A stretch of 60,210 bases of DNA, taken from the NCBI GenBank assembly GCA_028281165.1, contig JANQKI010000062.1, positions 1-60,210 of the forward strand, given 5' to 3'. Source of the DNA: Opitutaceae bacterium. Its GTDB lineage: Bacteria; Verrucomicrobiota; Verrucomicrobiia; Opitutales; Opitutaceae. The notes beneath the pieces are model-generated. The model saw nothing but the letters and a program-made list of their open reading frames with translations, was not told where the DNA came from and searched no databases. Position 1 is the first letter of the stretch, and each line of letters starts with the position of its first letter. Below are positions 7,882-17,737 of this stretch, piece by piece. The position numbers were made by a program, and so were the translations under genes.

Positions 7882-10463
7882 TGAACAAATACCTCCAGAT
7901 CTATAAGTGATTGGGTGGGTTGGGGTATGGGTTCTTCTTTTTGCAAATCTCGAAGCAGTTGGTAGGCTTGGCGGAACCGAGGCGCTTCTTCCAGGGCCAT
8001 TAGCGTATGTTTTCTCGCCTCTTCGACATTCGAGTTTTCATACTGTCGAGCAACCCGATAGTGGATGGAAGCCAGGTTTGGCGGTTCCAAGGCAAGCAGC
8101 GTTTCTCCAACCTTGATGACCTCTTCGCCGTTCTCAAGGACTTCCTCCGCGTCGAGCAGATTTTGCCAGGGGGTCGGAGCCATGGGATTGATGGCTAGCC
8201 AACGATTGCTCCACTGTTGTACAGCATGCCAGTCCTCCTCGTTTTTAGCGATTTCCAGGAGTCGAACAACGGGGCGCAGGGCGCTACCTTCGTTTTCGGC
8301 AATTTTGGTTAAAGCTAGTTTCTCGAGCTCAGTCTCGCCGAGCTCGCGATAGCATTTGGCTAAATGAATATGAGCATTGGCATCGCCGGGAATGTATCCC
8401 GCCTGAACGGAAAGCGTTTCCAAGGCCTCCTTGGCCTGCTCCCAGCTTTCCTCTTCAATCAATTTTGTAGCGGCTTCCAGCTCTTCAAAGTAGTTGGGTT
8501 TTGGATTCACGCTTTGTAGAATCTGACCCAGCATCCCGTCATCTTTTTTGAATACGTATTTGCCCCCGAGTTGCTTGGCCTCCGCCTTGGCGAAAGTCAC
8601 AAAGTTCTGATTGAGCGTTTTGAGTGGAGCGAAGTGTCTTGCTAGCGCTTCATTCATGAATACGCCGTCTCCAAGATCCTTCAGAGTAGCCTTCATAGCT
8701 TCCATACCATAAGTTTCGACCAGGAAGCGGGTGACGAGAGCTGATTGGTAATAGGCGAATTGAATGTCCTCATCGCTTCGAGCTCTCATAAAAGCAGCGC
8801 TCATTTCACCTATGTGCTGCATGCGATCCTCAAGAATGCGTTCCTTGTAATCGACTGTCATCATCTGCCCCCAAGAGCTATCGTGAAGGCGTTCTTCGTA
8901 GACTGAGATTCCTTCGCTTAGCCAACGCGGCATGCGGTTTTTCGTTATTGATAAGGTGATGACGTGACAAAATTCATGATACATAACCGATTCCCAATTG
9001 GCTCTTTGGGAAGAGGGGCTGTTCATAGTGAAAACAGGTCCGAAGCACACCCCGAGAAACCCTGGGTTGCCTGGCATGCCGAAAGTCCTTACCTGGAAGT
9101 CGCTGGGATCGGGATAGATCTCAACAGTCACCCGATGATCAAGTTCGATGTCGTACTTTTGAGAAAGATGTTCGTAGGCGTCCTGCAGAAGTTCGAGAGC
9201 TCGTTGACCATAAATCGGAGCTTCGTTTGCTGCCATCTTGATGCGGAAACGATCCGTTTCCAGGGTGACGAACTGGTCCATCTTATCGCGAAGGCTGACA
9301 AGATTGTAGGCAGTTATGTCGTAAGGATCGGCATCGTGGGCTTCGGAAGCCAATCGCCAGCCTTCTATATCTCGATCCAATCGCAAGAGGTCTTGGGCAA
9401 GCTGAATTCTGGCCGGCGAAAATTGCGGATCGTTCAGCAATGCCTCTCTTTGAAATGAAGAGCCTTCTGCGAACCGATATTTTTGCGAAAGCTTTTTGCC
9501 GATGAGGTAATCGACGTTCGGATTTCGGGACCAAGACGAGAGAGCTTGGTCTCGGTACAGGTCTCCTTGTTCTTTATCCTCTTTGATATAGGCGATTACT
9601 GCCTTGAGAGCGAAGGCTTCCGGATGCCGATCATTAACCTGCAGGATCTTGTCGAGGTTGAGCTCAGCTTCATCGTATGACTCGGCGTCGATGAGATGAT
9701 CAGCAAGCAATAGCAGTGTAGGAGCGTGGCGATCATTGATGGACAAGGCTTTATCCGCATTGATAGCCAATTGAGTTCTGTCGCCATTGATGAATGACTT
9801 GGCCAGACCAAACCAAAGATCGGGATTTTCGGGGAAGATTTCGACTCCTTCCTGGAATGATCGAGATGCGAGGTTGTAGTCGCCTTTATCCAAAGCGAGT
9901 CGACCTTTGGCTAGAAAGGCACTTGCGGGAGGGTTACGTTCGTTTTGAGCTCGCTTGAAAAAGTTTTCCAGAACGAGACGCGGTTCGATCCCCATCATCA
10001 AAGCGGCTTCCCCGATCGCGACGATCGTATCGGGATCAATTCTGAATCGATTGCGGCTGGAAATGATGTGACTGATTTCTCGAAGCTGCTGTTCGGCATA
10101 TTCGTTATCATCAGCGAAGAGCGCTGCTTTGTGGACTGACAAGCGAAGCCTCATATCGTAAGGCTGTCGATCGACTGCCTCTTTCAATACATTGTAGGCT
10201 TCTTCGTATCGGCCAAGTGTCGTAAGGATCTCTCCCTCAAGCTGCCACCAATCCTTATCCCAGGGAGAATCCTTCCTTCCCGCTATGGCAGCCTGCAGCG
10301 CCTCCTGATATTGACCTGTATAGAACAGCGATCGCGTTTCTCGATAGCTGAGGCGTTTATCGGTCTCTACGTCCTGGGCTCGCGCATAGTTTGCGCCAAT
10401 CAAAAGAACGCTGCTATAATAGAGCAGGACGGTTCTTGAAAGGGATAAAAGCGACCGGAACAC
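7878..10463 (-). CDS. secreted TPR protein with gluzincin (HExxH) metallopeptidase domain
   Basis: An 861-residue protein with a signal peptide (residues 1-29, ending ARAQ). Tetratricopeptide-like helices fill residues 35-380. A peptidase-MA-like gluzincin domain follows, with HEFCH at 496-500 and the third zinc ligand predicted at E517 in 'WLSEGISVYEE'. More TPR-like helices continue to the C-terminus. The zinc site looks intact, so peptidase activity in the periplasm or at the surface is plausible. It is the first gene of the minus-strand run that leads into DUF4159, moxR and the vWA genes, and its stop overlaps the DUF4159 start. The substrate is unknown. No promoter was recognised in the 419-bp region upstream. 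Confidence 0.85.
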   Translation of the reverse strand: MFRSLLSLSRTVLLYYSSVLLIGANYARAQDVETDKRLSYRETRSLFYTGQYQEALQAAIAGRKDSPWDKDWWQLEGEILTTLGRYEEAYNVLKEAVDRQPYDMRLRLSVHKAALFADDNEYAEQQLREISHIISSRNRFRIDPDTIVAIGEAALMMGIEPRLVLENFFKRAQNERNPPASAFLAKGRLALDKGDYNLASRSFQEGVEIFPENPDLWFGLAKSFINGDRTQLAINADKALSINDRHAPTLLLLADHLIDAESYDEAELNLDKILQVNDRHPEAFALKAVIAYIKEDKEQGDLYRDQALSSWSRNPNVDYLIGKKLSQKYRFAEGSSFQREALLNDPQFSPARIQLAQDLLRLDRDIEGWRLASEAHDADPYDITAYNLVSLRDKMDQFVTLETDRFRIKMAANEAPIYGQRALELLQDAYEHLSQKYDIELDHRVTVEIYPDPSDFQVRTFGMPGNPGFLGVCFGPVFTMNSPSSQRANWESVMYHEFCHVITLSITKNRMPRWLSEGISVYEERLHDSSWGQMMTVDYKERILEDRMQHIGEMSAAFMRARSDEDIQFAYYQSALVTRFLVETYGMEAMKATLKDLGDGVFMNEALARHFAPLKTLNQNFVTFAKAEAKQLGGKYVFKKDDGMLGQILQSVNPKPNYFEELEAATKLIEEESWEQAKEALETLSVQAGYIPGDANAHIHLAKCYRELGETELEKLALTKIAENEGSALRPVVRLLEIAKNEEDWHAVQQWSNRWLAINPMAPTPWQNLLDAEEVLENGEEVIKVGETLLALEPPNLASIHYRVARQYENSNVEEARKHTLMALEEAPRFRQAYQLLRDLQKEEPIPQPTQSLIDLEVFVQ

Positions 10464-10882
10464 GACTTAAATTTTAATTCAATAGTTAAAGAAGCAAGTT
10501 GTAATGGTTGAAACGTTCTTAGCAGCAGACGAATGGCGCTTTTTTAGTGTTACAGGATAAAGAAATCCAAGTTCCGCTTGGTTTGATGAAATGGGGTATT
10601 GTTTCAGGATATTAAGATTATGTATCGATTGATAAAATACAATGGAGGCTTGTTTTGTTAGCCGGATTTTCACTGATTTTAGGGTAGTTTTCCTGGTCGG
10701 TCGCCTAATTTTGAGGTTTTGTCCAGCAATGCCTGAATCCCTCTAAAAAGATGTGCCGGACTGACAGATTGTTATTTTGCAGCGGGCCATCTTTGATTGA
10801 ATTTGCTCAGGGGGATCGAAATGATGCTCGTCCCGGAATTTAAAGCTCAGATATTTTCCGCTTTTCACCCTAGATTGATCCC
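10464..10882. other. divergent intergenic region
   Basis: This 419-bp gap lies between the TPR-peptidase gene (minus) and the sulfatase gene (plus) and should hold both promoters. It is AT-rich in its left half. I found no tRNA, convincing terminator, repeat or gene in it. A 64-codon minus-strand frame at 10479-10673 has no recognisable product. Confidence 0.5.
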
Positions 10883-12466
10883 ATGATTCGAAGTCTCTGT
10901 TTGTTACTCATAAGCGTGTGCCTCCCCATGCTAGCTTATGCAAAAGACGCGCCTAGCGCTACGCGTCAGCCCAATATTCTTTTTCTTTTTTGCGACGACT
11001 GGGGTCGCTACGGCGGCATGTACGAGGACGCTGGGCATCCGAGCTATCGAGGCATTGCCAAAACGCCCACTTTGGATCGTCTCGCTCAGCAGGGTGTTGT
11101 TTTCGAGAACGCTTTCATGCCGGTGCCTTCGTGCACGCCTTGCCGAGGATCGATCATAACCGGGCGCTATTTCTGGCGCAATGGTCGGGCAGCTTTTCTG
11201 GGGGGTGGCGACTGGGGCCCAAAACCGGGTTTGTGGGAGTCGATTCCTAAATTCCCCAACATTTTAGAATATCTTGGCTACCACATTGGTTTTACGGGCA
11301 AGATCGGCGTCGATTGGTGGGAATCTGAGGTGAAGATGCGCCAGCCACATCAGCATTATTCAAAGAACGGTCGCCGCTTTATGGAGTTTTCCCAGCATGT
11401 GAGCGGCAAGCCCGACATAGAAGCTGCGAAGCAGGAAATCTACGATGAGGTAGTGGCTAATTTCAGAGACTTCATCAAAGATCGCAAGGACCCGGATCAG
11501 CCTTTCTTCTACTGGTTTGGACCTTATAATGTCCACAGATCTTGGATACGCGGTTCGGGTAAGGAGCTTTGGGGAATCGACCCTGACGATTTCAAGGGGA
11601 AGCTGCCCCCGGCCTGGCCTGATGTTCACGAAATTCGCGAGGACCTTGCCGATTACCTTGGCGAACTGGCTGCGTTTGATGCGATGAGCCAGGCTCTCCT
11701 TGAAGAGCTTCGGGAGATGGGAGAATTGGGCAACACCATGATCGTGGCTACTGGCGACAATGGTATTCCCGGGTTTCCGAGGGCTAAACGTAATTTATAC
11801 GATTTAGGTGTAGCGGCTCCGCTCATCGTCAACTGGAAGGGATTCGTCAAACGGAATCGCCGTGTTACGGATTTCGTGAATTTGATGGATCTCGCTCCCA
11901 CATTTATTGAAGCCGCTGGCGGTACGCCTCCTGCTTCCATGGACGGAGTGAGTCTTATTCCTGTTCTTGGTACGCTTGATAGTGGACAAATTCAGCCAGA
12001 ACGCGATCACGTCATCATCGGTAGGGAACGTCATGTACGGCCGTATCCGATGCGCGGCATTCGTACTAAGGACTATCTCTACATTGTTAATTATCGTCTG
12101 GAAAACCGACCTGATATTCTTGACGGTCCCCCGCCAGCTGAAACCCCGAATGTGGGCGCCCAATCCGATAGTGGTCCGACCAAAACCTTCATGATAGCCC
12201 ACTATGACGACCCTGAGGTATGGCCGCTTTTCAAACAGGCATTCGACCGTCGTCCCGTCGAGGAACTTTACGATCTGCGCAATGACCCATCGCAAATGAA
12301 CAACATCGCCGATCATGTCGAGTATGCGAATATCAAGGCTTCATTGAAGAATCGTCTGATGGCTGTAATGGAAGCCGGCGATGATGATCGTATCCATCCA
12401 GGGGAGACGATTTACGACAAACCGCCTTATATCGAAGCGGATCCTGCTCGACGCGGTAAATGGTAA
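10883..12466 (+). CDS. secreted sulfatase, family S1
   Basis: A 527-residue formylglycine-dependent sulfatase. A signal peptide covers residues 1-20. Calcium ligands appear at D38-D39 in 'FLFCDDWGRYGG'. The maturation motif C-x-P-x-R is present as CTPCR starting at C84, with the S1-typical GS..TGR continuation. A second metal site lies in ATGDNG. The C-terminal half carries the sulfatase subdomain ending in an LYDLRNDPSQMNN motif. The overall layout resembles heparan N-sulfatase-like subfamilies (S1_8 type), but the substrate cannot be read from sequence. It is followed 12 bp later by a GH2 gene, so desulfation and glycan cleavage are probably co-expressed. The cysteine at C84 needs an anaerobic or FGE-type maturase from elsewhere in the genome. 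Confidence 0.92.
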   Translation: MIRSLCLLLISVCLPMLAYAKDAPSATRQPNILFLFCDDWGRYGGMYEDAGHPSYRGIAKTPTLDRLAQQGVVFENAFMPVPSCTPCRGSIITGRYFWRNGRAAFLGGGDWGPKPGLWESIPKFPNILEYLGYHIGFTGKIGVDWWESEVKMRQPHQHYSKNGRRFMEFSQHVSGKPDIEAAKQEIYDEVVANFRDFIKDRKDPDQPFFYWFGPYNVHRSWIRGSGKELWGIDPDDFKGKLPPAWPDVHEIREDLADYLGELAAFDAMSQALLEELREMGELGNTMIVATGDNGIPGFPRAKRNLYDLGVAAPLIVNWKGFVKRNRRVTDFVNLMDLAPTFIEAAGGTPPASMDGVSLIPVLGTLDSGQIQPERDHVIIGRERHVRPYPMRGIRTKDYLYIVNYRLENRPDILDGPPPAETPNVGAQSDSGPTKTFMIAHYDDPEVWPLFKQAFDRRPVEELYDLRNDPSQMNNIADHVEYANIKASLKNRLMAVMEAGDDDRIHPGETIYDKPPYIEADPARRGKW

Positions 12467-12478
12467 TTTTTTGTTCTC

Positions 12479-14359
12479 ATGCTTAAAACGGTTTTTCGTA
12501 TTGCTCTTTTGAATATGGCTCTAATCGGCTTGGCTTGCTCAGCTGAGATTGGATGGTCTCCTGGCGAATTTCGATTGAAGACTCCTTGGACGGATGATGT
12601 TGGTCCTGAAAATGCCTGGCCAGAATACCCTCGGCCTCAATTGCAGAGAGAGCGATGGCTTAACTTGAATGGCGTTTGGCAATACGCGAAAGCCGAGGAA
12701 AACGAGAAGCCTCCTTTCGGTCGCGATTTAGCGGAAAGGATCCTCGTTCCTTATCCGGTGGAATCCCCCTTGTCAGGTATACAACGTTTCGATACGCGTA
12801 TGTGGTACCGTCGACTGTTCGATGTGCCTAGCGACTGGGAAGGCGAACGCGTTCAACTTCATTTTGGAGCCGTGGATTGGGAGGCAATCGTCTATTTGAA
12901 CGGCGAAGCCATTGGTTTGCATCGTGGCGGTCATGACAGCTTTAGTTTCGATGTTACGGATCTGCTGAAGGAAGAGAATAATGAATTGGTCGTGCTGGCC
13001 TCTGATGAGACGACTCGTATCCAAGCGAAGGGAAAGCAGTCGCTAACGCCAAATCGCTATACTTACACCGCTTCGTCTGGGATTTGGCAGACGGTATGGC
13101 TTGAGCCAACAAGCGATGTATTCGTCAAGAACCTACGTGTCGTTTCCGATGTCGATGCTGAGGCAGTCAGATTGGTTGTAAAGGCCAACGATGGCGCGGG
13201 CGCGATGTTTGAGGCGGTTCTTTCCGATGGGAACGATATGGTCGCCAAAGCCTATGGGAATACAGGGAAGGAAGTCGTCTTGCGACTTGAAAATCCGCGT
13301 CTGTGGAGTCCCGACGATCCCTATCTATACGATCTGAAAGTAAGTCTGAAACGACGTGGGAAAGTTGTCGATGCGGTCCAAAGCTATGTAGGCGTTCGAG
13401 ACATCAAGTTGGCTTACCTTGATGGAGAGGTGAGACCCATGCTAAACGGTCGCTTTGTTTTTCAGCATGGTCTTTTGGATCAAGGCTACTGGCCTGATGG
13501 ATTCTACACTGCTCCAACTGATGAGGCTTTTAAATACGACATCCAAAAAGCGAAGGATTTGGGATTCAATTTGCTGCGCAAGCATGTGAAAGTGGAGCCG
13601 GCTCGGTGGTATTATTGGGCAGACAAGCTGGGTGTGCTCGTTTGGCAAGACATGCCGCACCGTGGGGTCGTGAATCCTGAGGATCCTTCGACCTTAGGTC
13701 GAAACATGATTCTCGAAAATCTGGATACGCTCTCTGCTCAGTCTCTAGATGGCAATGAGCAGTTCGAGTTGGAGCTGCGGGAAATGGTTGAGGAACGTTT
13801 TCATTTTCCTTCAATCATCAAATGGATTGTGTTCAACGAAGGGTGGGGGATCTATGATCGTGATCGATTAACCAATATGGTTCGTCAGATCGATCCCTAT
13901 CGTCTCACCAGCACTCAAAGCGGAGGCGAGGACAAGGGTGGATTTTTAGATACGGGATCAGGAGATAGCCGCGATCATCATACTTACGGCTGGGAACCGG
14001 CGCGGCAGGTCCCGAATCCTAACGAGACATCCAACGCTTTCCGTTTGTCGGCAGTGGGCGAATACGGCGGTATCGAAGCCCGGGTTCCAGGGCACATGTG
14101 GGGTGGCTTTACGCTGAACCGAGAACCAGAAGATTTAGACGCGCTTACGGATCTCTACATCGAAATGCAGTCGAAATTCGATCCGCACATTCCCGTTAGG
14201 CTGAGCGCTATTGTTTATACTCAAATTGTGGATACGGAAACGGAAATGAACGGTCTGATTACCTATGATCGCAAAGTCGTAAAAGTCGATGAAGAAAAAG
14301 TGAGAACTGTGAATAGAGCGATGATAAGTTTGGGAGATAAGGAGAATGCTCTTCCCTAG
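12479..14359 (+). CDS. glycoside hydrolase family 2 enzyme
   Basis: A 626-residue secreted GH2 enzyme. It has a signal peptide (1-21), an N-terminal sugar-binding jelly-roll domain ending near residue 200 at SGIWQTVWLEP, an immunoglobulin-like middle domain, and a TIM barrel from about residue 330. The acid/base is predicted at E454 in FNEGWG and the nucleophile at E528 in VGEYGG. Beta-galactosidase-, beta-mannosidase- and beta-glucuronidase-like activities all occur in this family. The lack of the large C-terminal domains of LacZ makes it a short GH2. It starts 12 bp after the sulfatase stop, which points to an operon. A second GH2 of similar layout lies at 19606. Confidence 0.92.
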   Translation: MLKTVFRIALLNMALIGLACSAEIGWSPGEFRLKTPWTDDVGPENAWPEYPRPQLQRERWLNLNGVWQYAKAEENEKPPFGRDLAERILVPYPVESPLSGIQRFDTRMWYRRLFDVPSDWEGERVQLHFGAVDWEAIVYLNGEAIGLHRGGHDSFSFDVTDLLKEENNELVVLASDETTRIQAKGKQSLTPNRYTYTASSGIWQTVWLEPTSDVFVKNLRVVSDVDAEAVRLVVKANDGAGAMFEAVLSDGNDMVAKAYGNTGKEVVLRLENPRLWSPDDPYLYDLKVSLKRRGKVVDAVQSYVGVRDIKLAYLDGEVRPMLNGRFVFQHGLLDQGYWPDGFYTAPTDEAFKYDIQKAKDLGFNLLRKHVKVEPARWYYWADKLGVLVWQDMPHRGVVNPEDPSTLGRNMILENLDTLSAQSLDGNEQFELELREMVEERFHFPSIIKWIVFNEGWGIYDRDRLTNMVRQIDPYRLTSTQSGGEDKGGFLDTGSGDSRDHHTYGWEPARQVPNPNETSNAFRLSAVGEYGGIEARVPGHMWGGFTLNREPEDLDALTDLYIEMQSKFDPHIPVRLSAIVYTQIVDTETEMNGLITYDRKVVKVDEEKVRTVNRAMISLGDKENALP

Positions 14360-14450
14360 GCGAATTTCGAATATTGATTAGACTGCCTATACTATACTGA
14401 TTTCTACGACTTGCTTTTAACGGAAACCGCCCTTTTGCTGCTACGAAACA

Positions 14451-15434
14451 ATGAAAAAGCTTACATTCTACTTTCTCGCCTTTTTTATGAGCATGATGGA
14501 ATTCCACAATGCCTTGGCCGAAAAAGACGAGAATCCTATTTTTGGATACCTCTTCGCTCATATGACGAACGAACGCTACGGGAGGCTTTTCTATGCGTTG
14601 AGCGAGGATGGACTCAATTGGACTGAGCTAAACGACGGCAAGGCGGTAAAAGGGGATGAATATTGGGGCCATGCCGACATTGTCACAGGTCATGATGGCC
14701 GATATTATCTATTGGGAAACGATGCCTATGAAGACGGTTCTCACGGCCAGGAAATTACGATCTGGGTGTCAGACGACCTGATCAATTGGGAATTGTTCAA
14801 GCAATTGGCTCCCGACGTGTCACCCATCATGAAAGGGGCATTGAATAACAGAGGCGCCCCTAAGCTCTATTTCGACAAGCCAATTAAGACGTATTATCTT
14901 TCCTGGCACACTTCAAACAAGCGTCGAACTGAGGAGAACCGCGAACAATATTGGGCTCATCAGCGGACTTTTTACGTGACTTCAAAGGATTTGAAAAAGT
15001 TCAGCGAACCTAAGCGACTCTTCACTTGGAATCGTCCGACTCTGGATGTTATTATTCGGCGAGAAGGCGAAATGCTGTATGCGTTTGTCAAGGACGAGCG
15101 GGTTCCTTCTCCATTCTATCCTACTGGAAAATCGATTCTGATGACACGCGCGACAAGCATCGAGGGTCCGTGGGCGGATCCTTTCAATCGGATTTCTCCC
15201 AGCTATCGCGAAGCGCCTACTCTTATTCCTAAAAAAGATGGAAAGGGGTACTATCTGTTTTACGAGCACTACACTGGCGTTGGCTACGAAGTCTCTTCGG
15301 CCGAGACCTTGGCTGGCCCCTGGTATAATTTATGGAATCGGCAATATAGCGTTCCTGCCAACGCTCGACACGGCTCTATGATAGCTTTGGACGAAGAAGA
15401 GTTTATGCGTATAAAAGCTGCCTTTGCCAAGTAA
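14451..15434 (+). CDS. GH43-like five-bladed beta-propeller glycosidase, secreted
   Basis: A 327-residue protein with a signal peptide (1-23, ending ALA). Repeated blade motifs of the type 'S.DGLNW', 'VSDDLINWELF', 'SKDLKKFSEP' and 'SAETLAGPWYN' are typical of five-bladed propeller glycosidases of clan GH-F and relatives (GH43, GH117-like). A GHADIV segment near residue 75 could hold the catalytic aspartate, but I cannot assign the full catalytic triad. It is transcribed after the GH2 gene with a 91-bp gap and is probably part of the same glycan locus. It might be a binding protein rather than an active enzyme. Confidence 0.65.
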   Translation: MKKLTFYFLAFFMSMMEFHNALAEKDENPIFGYLFAHMTNERYGRLFYALSEDGLNWTELNDGKAVKGDEYWGHADIVTGHDGRYYLLGNDAYEDGSHGQEITIWVSDDLINWELFKQLAPDVSPIMKGALNNRGAPKLYFDKPIKTYYLSWHTSNKRRTEENREQYWAHQRTFYVTSKDLKKFSEPKRLFTWNRPTLDVIIRREGEMLYAFVKDERVPSPFYPTGKSILMTRATSIEGPWADPFNRISPSYREAPTLIPKKDGKGYYLFYEHYTGVGYEVSSAETLAGPWYNLWNRQYSVPANARHGSMIALDEEEFMRIKAAFAK

Positions 15435-15441
15435 GCTGTAT

Positions 15442-17637
15442 TCAGTCTTTAACGTCAGAATGCTCAACTGCTCGACACAGGACGAATCCTTTATTTAGCC
15501 CGCTTTCAGGCTTCCATTCCGAACGACAAGCTCCGTGGGCCGTGCCTAAGGCTCCCACGCTTATGTTGAGAGATAGAAGAAAGCTTTCGCTTTTTGGATC
15601 GATATTTAGAGTTGGCAAATCAATAGCGCCGAAGGTCGCGTAGCCCTGCTTGGTCACCGTTGTTTCGAATTTGTGCTGAGGCACGGGATTCCCTAAGTGA
15701 TCGAGCAGAGTTTGACCGCCATTCTGGGGCGTTAGTAACAAACGATTAGATCCGCTTCCAGGACCTCTCTTTCCAACACGAAAATCTAGGCAGGATGCTT
15801 CCCAAGGCTGGTGTATGTTATGGGAGATTTTCGTGTCATTGACTTTCAGGTACACGTAGAGTCGGTCTGCGCAGATAGCTAAGTTTCCTGTGGCGAGTTG
15901 CTCGCCATGTCCGTACAATTCGATAAAAGTGCCGCAGTGACGGAGGCTGGTGAGCTCTGAAGTCGTTTCATCTTTCAGCAGCGGGACATCAAACAAGCCC
16001 TGCCTTATGCGTTCGAATGGCTGGCCAACCAGTCGTCTATCTTTCGATGTAGCAAAAAGGGTGAGCTCTGTATCCTTTAGCGTTTCAGGTAAAGTGAAGA
16101 GCTGCGAGATTTGTTTTCGCGCTTCTACAGATACAGGGATCGGTTCAAGTTTTGCCAAGTCCTTCGTCTTCTCAGAGAGTTTTATTTCAATTTTGCTCTC
16201 GAATTTTTCATCTAACTGATTGTCAACAAGTAGTTCGTAGCGCGTATCCTCTCCTAAATCAGGTTGAACGATGCTGGCGAAGACTTTATCGCCCACTTCT
16301 GCCAAAGACCTTCCTGTTCCCTTTTTCGCGGGCGAGTAATCAGGCAAGTATCCTAATTTTTGATGCGCTTCAATGAGCTCGTCGCACATTTCCCAAATCT
16401 TGTCGAGAGTCAAGGTGGCCGCAGTGTGAGGATCAGTCATGACGGCATGATAAATATGCTCTCGCTTGAGGGTTAGAGCCGCTTTTACGGTGAGTTCCTG
16501 CACGTTTATGTTAGTGCGGCAGATTGCCGCTAGCTGAGGCGGCAGTTCGCCGATATGCGTGGGTTGGAGACCATTGCCATCGACCAAAACCGGAAGCTCA
16601 ACACAGCAGCGGTGAGGAAGATTCGTGATCAAATCCCTGTTCGGCACATTGCCATAAATGACGCGCTTTCGGTTGGTCTCCATAGAGTGGATAATGTATG
16701 AGCCGTATTCATGAGATTGTGACTGTACGACAATATCGCCATCAGGTCCTAATAAATCTGCCTCGGTTTTCTCCCATGTCGAAAGCGTCGCCTCGCAGCG
16801 GCGGAGATATTCATCTATAGGAATCTCGTATTTGCTAATCATCTCATCACCGTGGTGGATGAAATAAGGCACATACTCGCTTTGATGTTCCGATGATTCG
16901 GTGACGAAATACCCAAGACGCCGCATCATCTCGAATCGCACTTTTTCCTGTGCGAACTTAGGGTCGTCGAGCAGTTTGAATAAGATGGGATAGGCGTCTT
17001 GGCCTCTACATTTGAATTCGAGAAAGAAAGCCTGATGATTAATGCCCGCTACCTTGTAGGTAACATCCTCGTATTTAAGACCAGCGAAGTTGGCTAACAT
17101 GCTGCTAGTTCCCTGCACACTGTGGCACAAGCCTACCATGGGAATGCCGATTGTATGATCGACGGCCATGCAAAGCATCGCCATGGGATTCGTGTAGTTG
17201 ATGAACAAGCACTCGGGCTCTGCGACTTCCTTGATGTCTTGAGCTATCTCTAGAATTTTTGGGATCGTTCTCAGACCTCTAAACACGCCTCCTACTCCGA
17301 GGGTATCTGCGATGGTTTGCTTGAGCCCGTATTTCTTTGGAATTTCGAAATCGACAACCGTAGCTGGCTTGTAGCCGCCGACTTGGATCGCGCAGATAAC
17401 GTATTTTGCTCCTCGAATCGCCTCCCTGCGATCGGTCGTGGCTTCGCAGATGGCTTTCACGCCCAGTTTTGAGATTATCTTTTGCGTCATGACTTCGGCA
17501 ACTCGAAGTCTCGTCGCATCGATATCCATCAACCTGATACAACAGTCGCTCAGCTCTGGAAATTGAAGGATGTCGGAGATAAGTTTTTTAGCAAAGACGA
17601 CGGAGCCTGCTCCGATAAAGGCGATTTTAGGGCGCAT
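15442..17637 (-). CDS. melA: MelA-type GH4 alpha-galactosidase with extra C-terminal binding-like domain
   Basis: Residues 1 to about 440 are a complete GH4 enzyme, an NAD- and Mn-dependent glycosidase. The dinucleotide site is FIGAGS near residue 8. The metal-binding cysteine lies in LCHSVQGT and the histidine in AGINHQAF. 'ESSEHQSEYVPYF' and 'INVQ' blocks match alpha-galactosidase MelA rather than 6-phospho-glycosidases. GH4 proteins usually end at 430-480 residues, whereas this one has 731. The extra part contains a linker domain (about 440-560) and a beta-rich module (about 565-725) that resembles CBM9/DOMON-like carbohydrate-binding domains. No signal peptide is seen, so it should be cytoplasmic. 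It is divergent from an AraC-family gene, like melA and melR of enterobacteria. Its stop lies 8 bp from the convergent GH43-like gene. Confidence 0.88.
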   Translation of the reverse strand: MRPKIAFIGAGSVVFAKKLISDILQFPELSDCCIRLMDIDATRLRVAEVMTQKIISKLGVKAICEATTDRREAIRGAKYVICAIQVGGYKPATVVDFEIPKKYGLKQTIADTLGVGGVFRGLRTIPKILEIAQDIKEVAEPECLFINYTNPMAMLCMAVDHTIGIPMVGLCHSVQGTSSMLANFAGLKYEDVTYKVAGINHQAFFLEFKCRGQDAYPILFKLLDDPKFAQEKVRFEMMRRLGYFVTESSEHQSEYVPYFIHHGDEMISKYEIPIDEYLRRCEATLSTWEKTEADLLGPDGDIVVQSQSHEYGSYIIHSMETNRKRVIYGNVPNRDLITNLPHRCCVELPVLVDGNGLQPTHIGELPPQLAAICRTNINVQELTVKAALTLKREHIYHAVMTDPHTAATLTLDKIWEMCDELIEAHQKLGYLPDYSPAKKGTGRSLAEVGDKVFASIVQPDLGEDTRYELLVDNQLDEKFESKIEIKLSEKTKDLAKLEPIPVSVEARKQISQLFTLPETLKDTELTLFATSKDRRLVGQPFERIRQGLFDVPLLKDETTSELTSLRHCGTFIELYGHGEQLATGNLAICADRLYVYLKVNDTKISHNIHQPWEASCLDFRVGKRGPGSGSNRLLLTPQNGGQTLLDHLGNPVPQHKFETTVTKQGYATFGAIDLPTLNIDPKSESFLLSLNISVGALGTAHGACRSEWKPESGLNKGFVLCRAVEHSDVKD

Positions 17638-17641
17638 GGGA

Positions 17642-17691
17642 GAAATATCGCTTGTCTTTTAAGCAAAACCAAAGTTGAAAAATGCGATATT
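17642..17691. promoter_or_regulatory. candidate regulator site between melA-like and araC-like genes
   Basis: In the 100-bp divergent gap, AATATCGC (17644-17651) and GCGATATT (17684-17691) are exact inverted repeats with centres 40 bp apart. The decamer GAAATATCGC (17642-17651) also occurs at 46703-46712, next to the other AraC-family gene of this window. Binding by the AraC protein is inferred from position only. Confidence 0.35.
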
Positions 17692-17737
17692 CAGCCTGCT
17701 TTTTGTGATGTAGCGCTTCTTTCGGGACAGATTATCC

